Below are positions 15,352 to 25,080 of a stretch of DNA of 64,000 nt, one piece after another. The notes under the pieces were generated by a model. That model ran no database searches, was not told the origin of the DNA, and worked only from the letters and a program-made list of their open reading frames with translations. Position numbers and translations under genes: made by a program. The stretch's first letter is position 1. Each line of letters begins with the position of its first letter. Origin of the DNA: Pseudomonas borbori (GTDB taxonomy: Bacteria > Pseudomonadota > Gammaproteobacteria > Pseudomonadales > Pseudomonadaceae); contig NZ_FOWX01000003.1 in assembly GCF_900115555.1 (NCBI RefSeq), forward strand, positions 1-64,000, read 5' to 3'.

Positions 15352-15603
15352 TCAGGCTTTACGCAACCAATAGCGGTACACACCCGCCTCTTCCTCTTCA
15401 CGCAACAAGCCATGCCCGGCAAGAGTGGCGAAGGCCCGAAAATCCCGTTGCGAGCCGGCATCAGTGGCAATCACCTTGAGCACCGCCCCGCTTGCCAGGC
15501 GATTCAACTCCAGCTTGGCCTTGAGCAACGGCAGCGGACAATTCAGACCACTGGCATCCAGCTCGGCGTCGCAGGCACCATTCCACTCCCGTACATCGTT
15601 CAT
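15352..15603 (-). CDS. TusA/SirA-family sulfur-carrier protein, 83 aa
   Basis: The family motif CPLPLLKAK carries the single reactive cysteine used to relay persulfide sulfur. The ATG at 15603 follows GGAGGG. This is the orthologue position of P. aeruginosa PA1006, a TusA-like protein connected with molybdenum cofactor and sulfur trafficking, rather than of tusA proper. It is divergent from the bepA-like gene and upstream of perM with a 40-base gap. Confidence 0.85.
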   Translation of the reverse strand: MNDVREWNGACDAELDASGLNCPLPLLKAKLELNRLASGAVLKVIATDAGSQRDFRAFATLAGHGLLREEEEAGVYRYWLRKA

Positions 15604-15710
15604 TCGAGCCCTCCTAAAACAGCGCCAAGGATACCCAAGACCGTACAACCCTGGCCAGGTGAACGCTTGCCCGGCTACAGTAACGCCTTTGTTCGCCAAG
15701 AGTTCTGTGC

Positions 15711-17144
15711 ATGAATGTTCTGCGCCCTATTCTGTTGACGCTCGCCTGCCTGGCCGCCCAACCTGGCCTGGCCAGCGATCTACCGTCACTCGGCGATGCC
15801 AGCTCCTCGATCGTCTCGCCGCAGCAGGAACATCAACTGGGCCGCGCCTGGCTGAGCCTGCTGCGTGGCCAGATCAGCCAGCTGTCGGACCCTCAGCTCA
15901 AGGATTTCGTCGAGAGCAGCGTCTATCGCCTGGGCGAAACCAGCGAGTTGCAGGATCGACGCCTGGAGTTCGTCCTGCTCGACAGCCCGCAAATCAACGC
16001 CTTCGCCGCGCCCGGCGGGATCATCGGGGTCAACGGCGGCCTGTTTCTCTACGCCCAGACCGAAGCCGAATACGCCTCGGTAATGGCCCACGAACTCGCC
16101 CACCTGTCGCAACGCCACTTCGCCCGCGGCTTGGAAGCCCAACAGCGCATGCAACTGCCGATGATGGCCGCCATGCTCGCCGGGATCGTGGCCGCGGCGG
16201 CGGGTGCCGGCGACGTCGGCATGGCCGCCATCGCCTCGACCCAGGCAGCGGCCATCCAGAAGCAACGGCGCTTCTCCCGGCAGAACGAGCAGGAGGCCGA
16301 TCGCATCGGCCTGGTCAATCTGGAGAAGGCCGGCTACGACCCCCGCGCCATGCCGAGCATGTTCGAGCGCCTGATGCGCCAATACCGCTACGACCGCAAG
16401 CCGCCGGAATTCCTCCTGACTCACCCGGTCTCCGAATCGCGCATCGCCGACACGCGCAACCGCGCCGAACAAGCCAAGGCCGGCGGCGCAATCGACAGCG
16501 TGCGCTATCAGCTGATGCGCGCCCGCGTGCAGCTGATCTACGAAGACACCCCGGGCCTGGCGGCCAAGCGTTTTCGCGCCATGCTCGACGAGAACCCCAA
16601 GCTGCAAGCAGCCCGCTACGGCCTGGCCCTGGCGCAGATCAAGAGTGGCCAATACCCGCAGGCCGGCGAGAACCTGCAATCCTTGCTGCAGTCGGCACCC
16701 GAGGATATCGCCTACAACCTGGCCCAGATCGAACTGGACATCGCCGCCAGTCGCCTGCCGCAAGCACAGAGCCGCATCGAACGGCTCATGCGCGACTACC
16801 CGAACAACTACCCACTGAACCAGGTCCGCATCGACCTGCTGATGAAGCAGGGGCTTACCTGGGATGCCGAGCGCGCCCTCGACGAGTTGCTGAAGAAGCG
16901 CAGCAAAGACCCGGACATCTGGTATCAGGTCGCCGAGGTGCGCGGCCTCAGCGGCAACACCATCGGCCTGCACCAGGCCCGTGCGGAGTTCTTCGCCCTG
17001 GTCGGCGACTACGATCAGGCCATCGAACAACTCGACTTCGCCAAACGCCGCGCCACCAACAACTTCCAGTTGGCCTCACGCATCGACGCGCGGCAACGCG
17101 AGCTGCTGGAGGACCAGCGCATCATCGAGCAGATGTTGCGCTAA
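15711..17144 (+). CDS. bepA: periplasmic M48 metalloprotease BepA-like, 477 aa
   Basis: A signal peptide (residues 1-22) precedes an M48 peptidase domain with the zinc motif HELAH (127-131) and a third ligand in EQEADRIGL. The C-terminal half is built of TPR-like helical repeats. BepA (YfgC) degrades or helps assemble outer-membrane proteins such as LptD at the BAM complex. The neighbourhood of nadA and the TusA-like gene matches other Pseudomonas. It converges on nadA across 70 bases. Confidence 0.9.
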   Translation: MNVLRPILLTLACLAAQPGLASDLPSLGDASSSIVSPQQEHQLGRAWLSLLRGQISQLSDPQLKDFVESSVYRLGETSELQDRRLEFVLLDSPQINAFAAPGGIIGVNGGLFLYAQTEAEYASVMAHELAHLSQRHFARGLEAQQRMQLPMMAAMLAGIVAAAAGAGDVGMAAIASTQAAAIQKQRRFSRQNEQEADRIGLVNLEKAGYDPRAMPSMFERLMRQYRYDRKPPEFLLTHPVSESRIADTRNRAEQAKAGGAIDSVRYQLMRARVQLIYEDTPGLAAKRFRAMLDENPKLQAARYGLALAQIKSGQYPQAGENLQSLLQSAPEDIAYNLAQIELDIAASRLPQAQSRIERLMRDYPNNYPLNQVRIDLLMKQGLTWDAERALDELLKKRSKDPDIWYQVAEVRGLSGNTIGLHQARAEFFALVGDYDQAIEQLDFAKRRATNNFQLASRIDARQRELLEDQRIIEQMLR

Positions 17145-17214
17145 GTCCGCAGAATGGTTCGATTGCCGTAGCCCAACCAGGCTGCGCGGGGTTCGGCGAA
17201 TGGCCGGGGCCGGC

Positions 17215-18273
17215 TCAGGCGTTGCCCGACAGCTTGAGCCGCGCCGCCTGGGTGAAATCCAGCATGCGCTTGAGCGGCTTGATCGCCTTGGGGATCAGCG
17301 CGGGGTCGACGAAGATCTCGTTGCTGCCTTCGCGCAGGCTCTGCAGGGTGCGTTGCAGGGTGTTCATCGCCATCCACGGGCAGTGCGCGCAGCTGCGGCA
17401 CGCGGCGCCGTTACCGGCGGTCGGCGCCTCGATGAATTCCTTGTCCGGGCACAGCTGCTGCATCTTGTAGAAGATGCCGCGGTCGGTGGCAACGATAAAG
17501 GTCTTGTTCGGCAGGCGCTGGGCCGCCGCGATCAGCTGGCTGGTCGAGCCGACCGCATCGGCCAGGTCGATCACCGCCGTCGGCGACTCCGGGTGCACCA
17601 GCACCGCGGCGTCCGGGTACAGGGCCTTCATGTCCTCGAGTTGCTTGGCCTTGAACTCCTCGTGGACGATGCAGGCGCCGTCCCACAGCAGCATGTCGGC
17701 ACCGGTCTTGTTCTGGATGTAACGCCCCAGGTGCTGGTCCGGCGCCCAGATGATGCTTTCGCCGTTGTCCATCAGGTGCTCGACGATCTCCACCGCGCAA
17801 CTGGAGGTCACCACCCAGTCGGCCCGCGCCTTCACCGCCGCCGAGGTATTGGCGTAGACCACCACGGTGCGCTGCGGGTGCTGGTCGCAGAACGCGGCGA
17901 ACTCCTCCACCGGACAGCCCAGATCCAGCGAGCAGGTCGCTTCCAGGGTCGGCATCAGCACGCGTTTTTCCGGGTTGAGGATCTTCGCCGTCTCGCCCAT
18001 GAACCTGACCCCGGCCACCAGCACGGTCTGCGCCGGGTGCTGATTGCCGAAGCGGGCCATTTCCAGGGAATCGGACACGCAACCGCCGGTTTCTTCGGCC
18101 AGAGCCTGCAGCACCGGGTCGCAGTAATAATGGGCAACCAACACCGCATTCTGCTTTTTCAGCTCGGCGGCAATCTCGGCGCGGTAGAAGGCTTCCTGCT
18201 CGGGTGTCAGCGGCTTGGGCTGCTTGGCGTCCAGATGGGCCTGGACCAACAGGCGTTCGGAAATCTGCGTCAT
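17215..18273 (-). CDS. nadA: quinolinate synthase A, 352 aa
   Basis: The enzyme condenses iminoaspartate with dihydroxyacetone phosphate to quinolinate in NAD synthesis. It needs a [4Fe-4S] cluster; candidate ligands lie in [11 protein letters not shown] and TCSLDLGCP, and near the C-terminus in [29 protein letters not shown] and the ESPTAV block are family signatures. Length is typical. It stands at the border between the core region and the aromatic cluster. Confidence 0.95.
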   Translation of the reverse strand: MTQISERLLVQAHLDAKQPKPLTPEQEAFYRAEIAAELKKQNAVLVAHYYCDPVLQALAEETGGCVSDSLEMARFGNQHPAQTVLVAGVRFMGETAKILNPEKRVLMPTLEATCSLDLGCPVEEFAAFCDQHPQRTVVVYANTSAAVKARADWVVTSSCAVEIVEHLMDNGESIIWAPDQHLGRYIQNKTGADMLLWDGACIVHEEFKAKQLEDMKALYPDAAVLVHPESPTAVIDLADAVGSTSQLIAAAQRLPNKTFIVATDRGIFYKMQQLCPDKEFIEAPTAGNGAACRSCAHCPWMAMNTLQRTLQSLREGSNEIFVDPALIPKAIKPLKRMLDFTQAARLKLSGNA

Positions 18274-18386
18274 GTCATCAGGCTCTGTACAGGTCTATCA
18301 GCGGGGGATTCGAGTATACCCGTCAGATTGACTACAGGAGAGCAGATTGGACAGGCATACGGGGAGGAAAGCGCGCTGCAACAAAG

Positions 18387-18418
18387 AAAATCCTGCGCCC
18401 CTAGAGCCGCAGGATTTT
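18387..18418. terminator. hairpin terminator between pcaD and nadA
   Basis: AAAATCCTGC (18387-18396) pairs with GCAGGATTTT (18409-18418) around a 12-base loop. It lies downstream of the pcaIJFD transcript and is A/T-flanked on both sides. Confidence 0.75.
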
Positions 18419-18531
18419 CATAATAGTTTGATCTTAAAAGACTTTGCAAATACGCCCACAGGCGTTGCCCGGGTATGCGCAGCGAACACCCAGCACAGAC
18501 CGCGGGCGAATCGCAGGATGCGTCCAGGCAG

Positions 18532-19320
18532 TCACTGCCGAAGAAAATCCACTACCGCCCGGGTGAATACCGCGCCGGCCTCGACATTGGACAGGTGCGC
18601 GGCATGCAGTTCGAGCAGCTGCGCGCCGGCGATGTGCTGCTGCAGGAAGCGGCCATCGGCCGGGGTGGTGACCGGGTCGGCAGCGCCGCAAACGATCAGC
18701 GTCGGCAGCTCGATGGCAGCCAGTTGCTGGCGAAAATCGGCATCGCGTACCGCCGCGCAGTTGCCGGCATAGCCCTGGGCCGAGGTGGCCGCCAGCATCG
18801 CGGTGATGCGGTTGGCCTGTTCGGCCTCGGCCGCGGCGAACGCGGGGGTGAACCAGCGGGCAATGGACGCATCGCGCAAGTCGCGCATCGCCTGCTGGCC
18901 ACCTCGCAACACGCTGTCGATGCGGCTGTTCCACACCTCGTCGTTGGCAATCTTGGCTGCGGTGTTGCACAGCACCAGCTTGTCCAGGCGCGCGCCGGCA
19001 TTGATGCCCAGCCACTGGCCGATCAGGCCGCCCATGGACAGACCACAGAACGATGCCTGGCGGATATCCAGGTGATCGAGCAGGGCCAGTACATCGCGGC
19101 CCAGTTGCTCGATGCTGTAGAAACCCGCACTGACCTGCGACTGGCCGTGGCCGCGGGTGTCGTAGCGCAGCACCCGGAAATGCTCGGTAAAAGCCGGCAT
19201 CTGGGTGTCCCACATGCCCAGGTCGGTGCCCAGGGAATTGCTCAGCAGCAGCACCGGCGCATCGGCCGGGCCTTCGAGTTGGTAATTCAGGTCGCCAGCG
19301 GCGAGGTGGACAACAGGCAC
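18532..19320 (-). CDS. pcaD: 3-oxoadipate enol-lactonase, 262 aa
   Basis: An alpha/beta hydrolase that opens 3-oxoadipate enol-lactone to 3-oxoadipate, the step joining the catechol and protocatechuate branches. The nucleophile elbow is GLSMGG (Ser near 95), the acid is probably Asp in GAADPVT and the histidine is in LHAAHLSNVE. It is the last gene of pcaIJFD here; in many pseudomonads pcaD is instead linked with pcaBC. It takes the product of catC encoded 13 kb away on the same strand. Confidence 0.93.
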   Translation of the reverse strand: MPVVHLAAGDLNYQLEGPADAPVLLLSNSLGTDLGMWDTQMPAFTEHFRVLRYDTRGHGQSQVSAGFYSIEQLGRDVLALLDHLDIRQASFCGLSMGGLIGQWLGINAGARLDKLVLCNTAAKIANDEVWNSRIDSVLRGGQQAMRDLRDASIARWFTPAFAAAEAEQANRITAMLAATSAQGYAGNCAAVRDADFRQQLAAIELPTLIVCGAADPVTTPADGRFLQQHIAGAQLLELHAAHLSNVEAGAVFTRAVVDFLRQ

Positions 19321-19446
19321 GGAAAAACTCCTTCAAATGAATGGAACTCAATGTGCGCCCGAGGGGGCATAGCGTTGGCGATCAAGACCGCTGCCACGAG
19401 TGCAATAGTGCAGGTCGGTTCGGGTCCAGACAACGAGGTCAGTCTT

Positions 19447-19468
19447 GGTGCGCACGGCGCACCCTACG
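19447..19468. repeat. copy of a GGTGCGCACGGCGCACCCTAC extragenic repeat
   Basis: The sequence contains a palindromic core (GGTGCGCACGGCGCACC-like) and ends in CCCTAC. Related pairs lie at 31274-31355 and 39164-39300. All three sit in gaps of the aromatic cluster, which suggests REP/MITE-like dispersed elements. Confidence 0.6.
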
Positions 19469-19477
19469 AATCAGGAC

Positions 19478-20683
19478 TCAGACCCGCTCGATCGCCAGCG
19501 CCAGGCCCTGGCCGACGCCGACGCACATGGTCGCCAGGCCGCGCTTGCCGCCGCTCTTCTCCAGTTGGTGCAGGGCGGTCAGGACCAGGCGCGCGCCGCT
19601 CATGCCCAGCGGGTGGCCGAGGGCGATGGCGCCGCCGTTGGGGTTGACCTGGGGCGCGTCGTCGGCCAGGCCGAGGTCGCGGGTCACCGCCAGGCCCTGG
19701 GCGGCGAAGGCTTCGTTGAGTTCGATCACGTCGAAATCGCCGACCTGCAGATCCAGGCGCTCGCACAGCTTGCGCACCGCCGGCACCGGGCCGTAGCCCA
19801 TGATCCGCGGCGCCACCCCGGCGCTGGCCATGCCCAGCACCCGCGCGCGCGGGGTCAGGCCGTGTTTGCGCACCGCCTCGGCAGAGGCCAGAATCAGCGC
19901 CGCGGCGCCGTCGTTGACCCCCGAGGCGTTGCCAGCGGTGACGGTCTTGTCCGCGCCGTTGACCGGCTTCAATTTGCTCAGGGCTTCCAGAGTGGTATCC
20001 GGACGCAGGTGCTCGTCCTGATCGATCACGCTGTCGCCCTTCCTGCCCTTGATCACTACCGGAACGATTTCCTCGGCGAAGAAACCCGCGGCCTGGGCGG
20101 CAGCGGCGCGCTGCTGGCTGCGCAGGGCGAAGGCGTCCTGATCGGCGCGGCTGATCTTGAACTCATCGGCGACGTTGTCGGCGGTCTGCGGCATGGCGTC
20201 GACGCCGTACTCAGCCTTCATCAGCGGGTTGACGAAACGCCAGCCGATGGTGGTGTCCTCGATCTTCTGGGTGCGCCCGTAAGCCGTGTCGGCCTTGCCC
20301 ATCACATAGGGCGCACGCGACATCGACTCGACGCCGCCGGCGATCGCCAGCTCCATCTCGCCGCTGGCGATGGCGCGAAAGGCCGTGCCGACCGCGTCCA
20401 TACCCGAAGCGCAGAGGCGGTTGAGGGTCACCCCCGGCACCGAATCCGGCAGGCCGGCCAGCAGCAGGGCCATACGCGCCACATTGCGGTTGTCTTCGCC
20501 GGCCTGGTTGGCGCAGCCCATGAACACTTCATCGACCTGGCTCAGGTCGAGTTGCGGGTTGCGCGCGATCAGCGCCTTGAGCGGCACCGCCGCCAGGTCG
20601 TCGGCGCGCACCGGGGCCAAACCGCCGCCGAAGCGGCCGATAGGCGTGCGCACGGCATCGCAGATATAGACGTCACGGCTCAT
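19478..20683 (-). CDS. pcaF: 3-oxoadipyl-CoA thiolase, 401 aa
   Basis: It cleaves 3-oxoadipyl-CoA to succinyl-CoA and acetyl-CoA. The thiolase catalytic cysteine is in [11 protein letters not shown], the histidine in [17 protein letters not shown] and the second cysteine in the C-terminal MCVGVGQG. The ATG overlaps the pcaJ stop by four bases (ATGA), so translation is coupled. The sequence [20 protein letters not shown] is typical of PcaF in Pseudomonas. Confidence 0.95.
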   Translation of the reverse strand: MSRDVYICDAVRTPIGRFGGGLAPVRADDLAAVPLKALIARNPQLDLSQVDEVFMGCANQAGEDNRNVARMALLLAGLPDSVPGVTLNRLCASGMDAVGTAFRAIASGEMELAIAGGVESMSRAPYVMGKADTAYGRTQKIEDTTIGWRFVNPLMKAEYGVDAMPQTADNVADEFKISRADQDAFALRSQQRAAAAQAAGFFAEEIVPVVIKGRKGDSVIDQDEHLRPDTTLEALSKLKPVNGADKTVTAGNASGVNDGAAALILASAEAVRKHGLTPRARVLGMASAGVAPRIMGYGPVPAVRKLCERLDLQVGDFDVIELNEAFAAQGLAVTRDLGLADDAPQVNPNGGAIALGHPLGMSGARLVLTALHQLEKSGGKRGLATMCVGVGQGLALAIERV

Positions 20684-21462
20684 TCTTCACCCCCGGTCTG
20701 GCCATGGGCCGCGGCGGTGCGCGCTTCCAGTTCGCGCAGGGCGGTCAGTTCCAGCTCGGTCGGCGCGGCGGTTTCGCCCAGGTCGTCGGCGAAGCGGATC
20801 TGCCAGCCGGTGGCTTCGATCACCTGCTCGCGGCTTACCCCCGGATGTAGTGCGGTGACGATGAATTCGTTGCTGCCGGCTTCCGGCTCCATGATGCACA
20901 GGTCGGTGATGATGCCGACCGGACCGGCGCCGGGCAGGCCGAGCTGCTTACGGTGGTCGCCGCCCTCGCCGTGGCCGACCGAGGTGATGAAGGCCAGCTT
21001 GTCGACGAAGGTGCGGTGGCTCTGCTTGAGGATGATCAGCACCTGCTTGGCGCTGCCGGCGATCTCCGGGGCGCCACCGGCGCCGGGCAGGCGCACCTTG
21101 GGCGCATGATAATCGCCGATCACCGTGGTGTTGATGTTGCCGTACTTGTCGACCTGGGCCGCGCCGAGGAAGCCGACGTCGATGCGCCCGCCCTGCAGCC
21201 AGTAGCGGAAGATCTCGCCGGTCGGCACCACTGTGTCGGCGGTCTCGGCCAGTTCGCCGTCACCGATCGACAGCGGCAGCACACTCGGCTTGGCGCCGAT
21301 CGGGCCGGATTCGTAGATCAGCACCACGTCCGGCGAGGAGGTCAGGCGCGCCAGGTTGGCGGCCTTGGACGGCAGGCCGATACCGACGAAGCACACCGCG
21401 CCATTGCGCAGGCGGCGGGCGGCGGCCACGGTCATCATTTCATTGGTGCTGTAGGCGCTCAT
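20680..21462 (-). CDS. pcaJ: 3-oxoadipate CoA-transferase subunit B, 260 aa
   Basis: It is the beta subunit of the succinyl-CoA:3-oxoadipate transferase. The catalytic glutamate that carries CoA is in the YESGPIGA motif (about residue 50). The start ATG overlaps the pcaI stop (TAATG). The length is somewhat larger than the roughly 213 aa of older P. putida annotation but like other Pseudomonas PcaJ-type proteins. It forms a complex with PcaI. Confidence 0.93.
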   Translation of the reverse strand: MSAYSTNEMMTVAAARRLRNGAVCFVGIGLPSKAANLARLTSSPDVVLIYESGPIGAKPSVLPLSIGDGELAETADTVVPTGEIFRYWLQGGRIDVGFLGAAQVDKYGNINTTVIGDYHAPKVRLPGAGGAPEIAGSAKQVLIILKQSHRTFVDKLAFITSVGHGEGGDHRKQLGLPGAGPVGIITDLCIMEPEAGSNEFIVTALHPGVSREQVIEATGWQIRFADDLGETAAPTELELTALRELEARTAAAHGQTGGEE

Positions 21463-22319
21463 TATTTGGCCTCCTGCTGGGCGGCCAGTTTGGCCTGGAA
21501 CTCGGTAAAGTCGGCGGTGCCGCGGATGTATTCGTCGATCCAGGCGCTGAAGGTCTCGCGGTCGCGGGCGATCGGGTCCCAGGCCTGGTAGAAGCGGTTG
21601 TCGCGCTCGGAGTAGCCGAGGGCGTAGGACGGATGGGCGCCGCCGGGCACGTGGCAGACCGCGGTCAGCGCCCAGCTCGGCAGCACGCAGGCGTTCATCG
21701 GCGCATCCAGATCGTCGACGATTTCTTCCACGGTGACGATGCAGCGCTTGGCCGCCAGGGCCGCCTCCTTCTGCACGCCGAGGATGCCCCAGAGCAGCAC
21801 GTTGCCCTTGCGGTCGGCCTTCTGCGCATGGATCACGGTGACGTCCGGGCGCACGCTCGGCACGGCGGCCAGCTTCTCGCCGGTGAACGGACAGTCGATG
21901 AACTTGATTCGCGGGTTGACCTTGACCAGGTCCGAACCCTGATAACCGCGCAGCACGGCGAACGGCAGATTCGACGCCCCGGCGACGTAGGCGTTGGCCA
22001 TGGCGGCGTGGCTGTGCTCCTCGATTTCCAGCGGCTGCGGCCAGCCCTTCTCCACCGCGTCGCGCAGGCGATGCAGGGAGCCGACGCCAGGGTTGCCGCC
22101 CCAGGAGAACACCAGCTTCTTCGCGCAACCGGCGCCGATCAGCAGGTCATAGACCAGGTCGGGGGTCATGCGGATCAGGGTCAGCTCGCGCTTGTTCTGG
22201 CGGATGATCTCGTGGGACGCCGCGGTCGGGATCAGGTGGGTGAAGCCTTCGAGGGCGATGCTGTCGCCGTCGTTGACGAAGCGCTGTACGGCTTCGGCAA
22301 GGGAAATGAGTTCGGCCAT
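21462..22319 (-). CDS. pcaI: 3-oxoadipate CoA-transferase subunit A, 285 aa
   Basis: It is the alpha subunit of the CoA-transferase, starting MAELISLAEAVQRFVNDGDS with the GFTHLIPTAASHE loop. It is first in the pcaIJFD operon. The control region upstream carries two PcaR boxes (22404-22437). 3-Oxoadipate, the co-inducer of PcaR, is also the substrate of this enzyme. The enzyme links both ring-cleavage branches to the TCA cycle. Confidence 0.93.
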   Translation of the reverse strand: MAELISLAEAVQRFVNDGDSIALEGFTHLIPTAASHEIIRQNKRELTLIRMTPDLVYDLLIGAGCAKKLVFSWGGNPGVGSLHRLRDAVEKGWPQPLEIEEHSHAAMANAYVAGASNLPFAVLRGYQGSDLVKVNPRIKFIDCPFTGEKLAAVPSVRPDVTVIHAQKADRKGNVLLWGILGVQKEAALAAKRCIVTVEEIVDDLDAPMNACVLPSWALTAVCHVPGGAHPSYALGYSERDNRFYQAWDPIARDRETFSAWIDEYIRGTADFTEFQAKLAAQQEAK

Positions 22320-22403
22320 CGGTGCTGCTCTCACTGGTTGGACAGTGCCACCGGGTCAGGGTGGCGGGTGAGTCAACAGTAAGCCCGGTGGCGCGGCCAA
22401 ACA

Positions 22404-22437
22404 ATCCGATAATCGACTTACTGTTCGATAATCGAAC
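22404..22437 (-). promoter_or_regulatory. two PcaR-type operators upstream of pcaI
   Basis: CGATAATCG cores occur at 22407-22415 and 22426-22434. The second is inside the perfect palindrome GTTCGATAATCGAAC (22423-22437). The known P. putida PcaR site in the pcaIJ promoter is of the GTTCGATAATCGCAC type. The 19-base spacing is identical to the pair upstream of pcaR. Confidence 0.75.
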
Positions 22438-22443
22438 ATAGCT

Positions 22444-23367
22444 TTACTCATGCCGATCGAGCAGACACCCCAGCCCTTCGGCCAGTTCGCGCTGGCGCTG
22501 CAGGCCCTGCATGACCCGGCCGACGATTTCCATGCGTTCGCGCGCCCCGACGCGCAGCGCATCCATGGCCTCGTGGGCGGCGGCCGTGGTGTTCAGACCG
22601 CTGAGGGCCGACTGGTCGACCTGGCCCAGACCATCGCTGGCTTCGTCGGCGGCGCTTTTCAGGCCCTTGGCGATCTGCATGATCTGCTCGCTGGAGTCGT
22701 TGGCGCGCACCGCCAGGCTGCGCACCTCGTCGGCCACCACGGCGAAGCCGCGACCGTGCTCGCCAGCGCGCGCCGCCTCGATGGCCGCGTTGAGCGCCAG
22801 CAGATTGGTCTGCCGGGCGATGTCCTGGATGCTGCCGACAATCGCGCCGATACGCCGCGACTGCTCGCCCAGGGTGTTGAACACCTCGCCGGTACGCCGC
22901 AGGTAATCGGCCAGCTCGCCGATCGACTGGCGGGTGGCCTGGATGCTCTCGGCACTGCTGCTGACCTTCGCGCCGGACTGCTGGGCCAGCTGGGTGGCGA
23001 CGTGCATGTCGGCCTGGCTCTGCTCGATGGCGCGCAGCAGCTCGCCCTGATGCTGGCGCAATGCGGGATCGAAAACAGGCTCGGGCGGCGGGCTGGCGAG
23101 CGGCACTTGTACCGGCGCCTGCAGGCGTGCCGGCGGCTGCGACCAGTCGCAGTTCTGCAGCACCCGCTCGATGATTTGCGGCGGCTGGGTCAGGTAGAAG
23201 AAGGCGGCCAGCAACCCGGTGATGACCACGCCAGCTGCCACGCCGGATTCCCAGCTGCCACTGGTCAAAAAGACCAGGGCCACAGCCCCCAGCAGGTTGC
23301 CGGTCAGCAGCGCGCTGGCCAGATGCTTGCGCCAGCTGCTGCGGCCCATTGCTTGATCGCGCTTCAT
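22444..23367 (-). CDS. short methyl-accepting chemotaxis-like protein without a sensor domain, 307 aa
   Basis: Two N-terminal membrane segments (about 15-37 and 42-60) are separated by only a few residues, so there is no periplasmic ligand-binding domain. The C-terminal half has the conserved MCP signalling hairpin with [20 protein letters not shown] and [15 protein letters not shown]. The length is about 230 residues short of a classical receptor. It may sense cytoplasmic or membrane energy state or work with another receptor. It lies between pcaI and the ABC importer in the same direction, and the PcaR boxes between it and pcaI argue for separate transcription of pca. Confidence 0.8.
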   Translation of the reverse strand: MKRDQAMGRSSWRKHLASALLTGNLLGAVALVFLTSGSWESGVAAGVVITGLLAAFFYLTQPPQIIERVLQNCDWSQPPARLQAPVQVPLASPPPEPVFDPALRQHQGELLRAIEQSQADMHVATQLAQQSGAKVSSSAESIQATRQSIGELADYLRRTGEVFNTLGEQSRRIGAIVGSIQDIARQTNLLALNAAIEAARAGEHGRGFAVVADEVRSLAVRANDSSEQIMQIAKGLKSAADEASDGLGQVDQSALSGLNTTAAAHEAMDALRVGARERMEIVGRVMQGLQRQRELAEGLGCLLDRHE

Positions 23368-23515
23368 GGATGCTCTCTTCTCTCGTCAAACCAAAATAAG
23401 GCCATCCCCCGCTATGCGTTGCATGAGGGAAGGTGCTTCGCCGCGTCCACGCCGCCGCGCTGCAGGAGCGGGGGGACGCCCAGCTCCCTGCCCGCGAACG
23501 GTGGCGGGGCTGGCA

Positions 23516-23540
23516 ATTTCGCGGCCATGGGCCGCTCCTA
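23516..23540. repeat. Pseudomonas REP element (GTAGGAGCGG type)
   Basis: ATTTCGCGGCCATGGGCCGC followed by TCCTA is the complement of the common extragenic palindrome TAGGAGCGGCNNNNGCCGCGAA. A related G-rich copy lies at about 23461-23500. The gap 23368-23593 holds nothing else recognisable. Confidence 0.65.
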
Positions 23541-23593
23541 CTTGTGATATCCGCCGTAGCCAGAGCCGGGCGCCTGGGCACCCTGCCCCGAAA

Positions 23594-24322
23594 CTACAAG
23601 CCGATATGGCTCTGCAGGATCTGCGGCTGGCCCTTCAGCGCCTGGCTGGGACCGTCATAGACCACCCGGCCCTTGACCATGATCATGCTGCGGTCGGTGA
23701 GGTCGAGCAGCACCTTGACGTTCTTGTCGACCACCAGGGTGGCGATGCCGCTGGCCTTGATCAGGCGGATCACGTCCCAGATTTCCTTGCGGATCAGCGG
23801 CGCCAGGCCTTCGGTGGCCTCGTCGAGAATCATCAGCTCGGGGTTGGTCAGCAGCGCGCGGCCGATGGCGACCATCTGCTGCTCGCCGCCGGAGAGGTTG
23901 CCGGTGAGGTGGCCGAAACGCTCGGCCAGGCGCGGAAAGGTCGCCAGCACCCGCTCAAGATCCCAGTCGCGGCGACCGTCCACGCCCGGGCGCGCGGCCA
24001 TCACCAGGCTTTCGCGCACCGTCAGGTTGGGGAACATGCCGCGGCCTTCCGGCACATAGCCGATGCCGCGGCGGATCACCTGGTGCGCAGCGCTGCCGGT
24101 GAGGTTTTCGCCCCTGATCCGCACCTCGCCACTGCGCGGCGGGGTCAGGCCGAGCAGCGAGCGGATGGTGGTGCTCTTGCCCACGCCGTTGCGCCCGAGC
24201 AGGGCCAGGGTTTCCCCCGGCGCGATCTGCAGGTCGACGCCATGCAGCACATGGCTGTTGCCGTAGAAGGTGTGCAGGCCGCGCACCTCGACCAGCGGGG
24301 TTGCCGTCGTTGTCGTGCTCAT
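23594..24322 (-). CDS. livF: branched-chain amino acid-type ABC transporter ATPase LivF-like, 242 aa
   Basis: Walker A is GRNGVGKST (about residues 42-50), the signature LSGGEQQM and Walker B LMILDEATEGLAP. It is the second of two ATPases of a HAAT-family importer. Its start overlaps the livG stop. Within an aromatic-degradation cluster the substrate may be an aromatic acid rather than an amino acid; this is inferred from position only. Confidence 0.88.
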   Translation of the reverse strand: MSTTTTATPLVEVRGLHTFYGNSHVLHGVDLQIAPGETLALLGRNGVGKSTTIRSLLGLTPPRSGEVRIRGENLTGSAAHQVIRRGIGYVPEGRGMFPNLTVRESLVMAARPGVDGRRDWDLERVLATFPRLAERFGHLTGNLSGGEQQMVAIGRALLTNPELMILDEATEGLAPLIRKEIWDVIRLIKASGIATLVVDKNVKVLLDLTDRSMIMVKGRVVYDGPSQALKGQPQILQSHIGL

Positions 24323-25080
24323 CAGAATTGCTCCTCGCCGTCGCCCAGATAGGCTTCCTGCACCGCAGGGTCGTTGCGCACCCGCTCCAGCGGACCGCTG
24401 GCCAGCATCTGCCCGTTGACCATCACGGTCAGGGTCTTGGCGATGCTGAACACCGCGTCCATGTCGTGCTCGACCAGCACCAGCGAGTAGTCGCGCGACA
24501 ACTCGGCGAGCAACTCGACCACCCGGCTCGATTCTTCCTTGCCCATGCCGGCCATGGGTTCATCCAGCAACAGGAAGCTCGGCTCAGTGGCCAGCACCAT
24601 ACCGATCTCCAGCTGGCGCTGCTCGCCATAGCTCATGGAACTGGCGGTGCTGTGGCCCTTGCTGCTCAGGCCGCAGGCCTGCAGGGCTTGCTCGGCGCGC
24701 TCACGCACCAGCGGGTAGCTGTCGCTGCGGCGGAAGAAGCGGAAGGAGTTCTTCATCCGCGACTGCGCGGCGAGCAGGCAGTTTTCCAGACAACTGAAGC
24801 TGGGGAAGATATTGGTGCGCTGAAAGCTGCGCCCCACCCCCAGGTGCGAGACCTGGTTCGGTGCCAGGCCGGTGATGTCCCGGCCGTTGAAGATCACCTG
24901 GCCGCTGCTGGGGCGCAGATGGCCGGAGAGCAGATTGACCATGGTGCTCTTGCCCGCGCCGTTGGGGCCGATGATGGCGTGGATCTCGCGCGGTGCGACC
25001 TGCAGGCTGATGTCGCTGACGGCGCGCAGCCCGCCGAAGTGCTTGCTCAGGCCGCGGGTTTCCAGAATCAAGGCGCTCAT
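24322..25080 (-). CDS. livG: ABC transporter ATPase LivG-like, 252 aa
   Basis: Walker A is GPNGAGKST, the signature region reads SYGEQRQLEIGMVLA and Walker B FLLLDEPMAGM. The C-terminal extension ending EAYLGDGEE is characteristic of LivG. The signature has SYGEQ instead of SGGEQ, which is common in LivG proteins. It is translationally coupled with both livM and livF. Confidence 0.88.
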   Translation of the reverse strand: MSALILETRGLSKHFGGLRAVSDISLQVAPREIHAIIGPNGAGKSTMVNLLSGHLRPSSGQVIFNGRDITGLAPNQVSHLGVGRSFQRTNIFPSFSCLENCLLAAQSRMKNSFRFFRRSDSYPLVRERAEQALQACGLSSKGHSTASSMSYGEQRQLEIGMVLATEPSFLLLDEPMAGMGKEESSRVVELLAELSRDYSLVLVEHDMDAVFSIAKTLTVMVNGQMLASGPLERVRNDPAVQEAYLGDGEEQF

